Shown: positions 6,387 through 6,621 of the stretch, one piece after another
Numbering within the stretch: position 1 is the stretch's first letter
How the letters are laid out: every line of letters starts with the position of its first letter
DNA from: Candidatus Latescibacterota bacterium
Lineage (GTDB): Bacteria; Latescibacterota; UBA2968; UBA8231
Length of the DNA: 6,621 nt
Assembly (NCBI GenBank): GCA_003529325.1
Contig: DPVW01000177.1
Location: forward strand, 1-6,621
Direction: 5' to 3'
The notes under the pieces: model-generated
Databases searched by the model: none
What the model saw: only the letters and a program-made list of their open reading frames with translations
Told to the model about the DNA's origin: nothing
Translations under genes and position numbers: made by a program

Positions 6387-6621
6387 CTAGGCGACGTTGG
6401 TGTCCACCTGGTGCCCACTTTCGTAGCTGAGACCCTGAATTGCGGCGCGTTCGTGGACTGGTGATACGTGCGAAGACTTGAGCGTAGTTCTCAAGTCTTG
6501 ATGCCCCATCCAGGCCTGGACCGTGATTGGTGCCACGCCCTGCATCTTAGCGTGGCTACAAAGCAGTGACCAATTGGTGAATACCACGCCATCACCGATC
6601 CCTGCCCTCTCTGCTGTCCAC
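6387..6621 (-). pseudogene. C-terminal remnant of a tyrosine recombinase (phage-type integrase), probably inactive
   Basis: The last 77 residues of a tyrosine recombinase, entering from the right edge and ending at TAG 6389-6387. Seen in order: WTAERAGIGDGVVF; a scrambled stretch NWSLLC where the HxLRHTFAS box should be; SHAKMQGVAPITVQAWMGHQDLRTT, a clear box-III region with the GH histidine; then LKSSHVSPVHERAAIQGL. Intact enzymes have LKYSH or similar here, so the catalytic Tyr is Ser (TCT). Read across frames, nucleotides 6581-6555 spell F-(H)-Q-L-(R)-H-x-F-(A)-S if three single bases are restored, near 6578/6579, 6570/6571 and 6558/6559. Three losses together restore the frame, which is why no stop appears. 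Of the R-H-R-Y residues expected here, only the box-III His survives. The gene converges on tRNA-Glu, so it probably drove integration there once. The N-terminal part lies outside the window. Confidence 0.8.
6473..6499. repeat. Perfect 10-bp inverted repeat inside the recombinase remnant
   Basis: AAGACTTGAG (6473-6482), 7-nt loop CGTAGTT, then CTCAAGTCTT (6490-6499). The two arms encode QDLR and LKSS on the minus strand, spanning the site where the catalytic Tyr codon should be. The altered codon (TCT, plus-strand 6474-6476) is part of the perfect arm. Confidence 0.85.

Noticed and set aside
1..6621. CRISPR arrays, insertion sequences, toxin-antitoxin or defence genes
   Set aside because: I saw no repeat-spacer pattern, transposase, terminal inverted repeats or small paired genes.

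Overview
The window looks like a piece of a GC-rich bacterial chromosome. The encoded CCA on the tRNA-Glu gene and the general style of the proteins fit a proteobacterium, possibly gammaproteobacterial, but no marker gene here fixes the taxonomy. Nearly all of positions 1-6215 is coding, with very short gaps and 4-base overlaps.

Layout. Two transcription units diverge from a 102-bp spacer (2003-2104). The leftward unit holds an RNase Z/AtsA-like metallo-beta-lactamase-fold hydrolase (2002 to 1115). It overlaps by four bases a CocE/NonD-type serine hydrolase that runs off the left edge. The rightward unit holds a UbiD-superfamily decarboxylase (2105-3919), a TIM-barrel protein of the sugar phosphate isomerase/epimerase type (3925-4773), and an amidase-signature hydrolase (4770-6215). 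After it come a tRNA-Glu(UUC) gene (6243-6317), a strong GC-rich hairpin (6354-6379), and on the minus strand the C-terminal end of a damaged tyrosine recombinase (6387 to the right edge). That end is consistent with an old tRNA-associated integrated element whose remainder would lie beyond 6621.

How the genes may work together (inference). The set contains an ester/amide hydrolase (CocE-like), a metallohydrolase, a prFMN-type decarboxylase, an isomerase-like barrel and an amidase. This reads as a small catabolic or modification pathway for a carboxylated, amide- or ester-containing compound, perhaps aromatic or heterocyclic. I know of no described pathway with this combination. No regulator, transporter, UbiX-type prFMN synthase or menaquinone gene is visible, so the substrate cannot be named.

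The most interesting details are these. The TIM barrel has lost the usual metal-binding and catalytic residues of its fold family. The UbiD protein resembles the menaquinone-decarboxylase-like (SCO4490) branch but sits outside any menaquinone context, and has Gln where a metal-binding His is expected. The recombinase remnant has its HxLR box scrambled, apparently by three single-base losses that together restore the frame. Its catalytic Tyr codon is replaced by Ser exactly where the change completes a perfect 10-bp inverted repeat.
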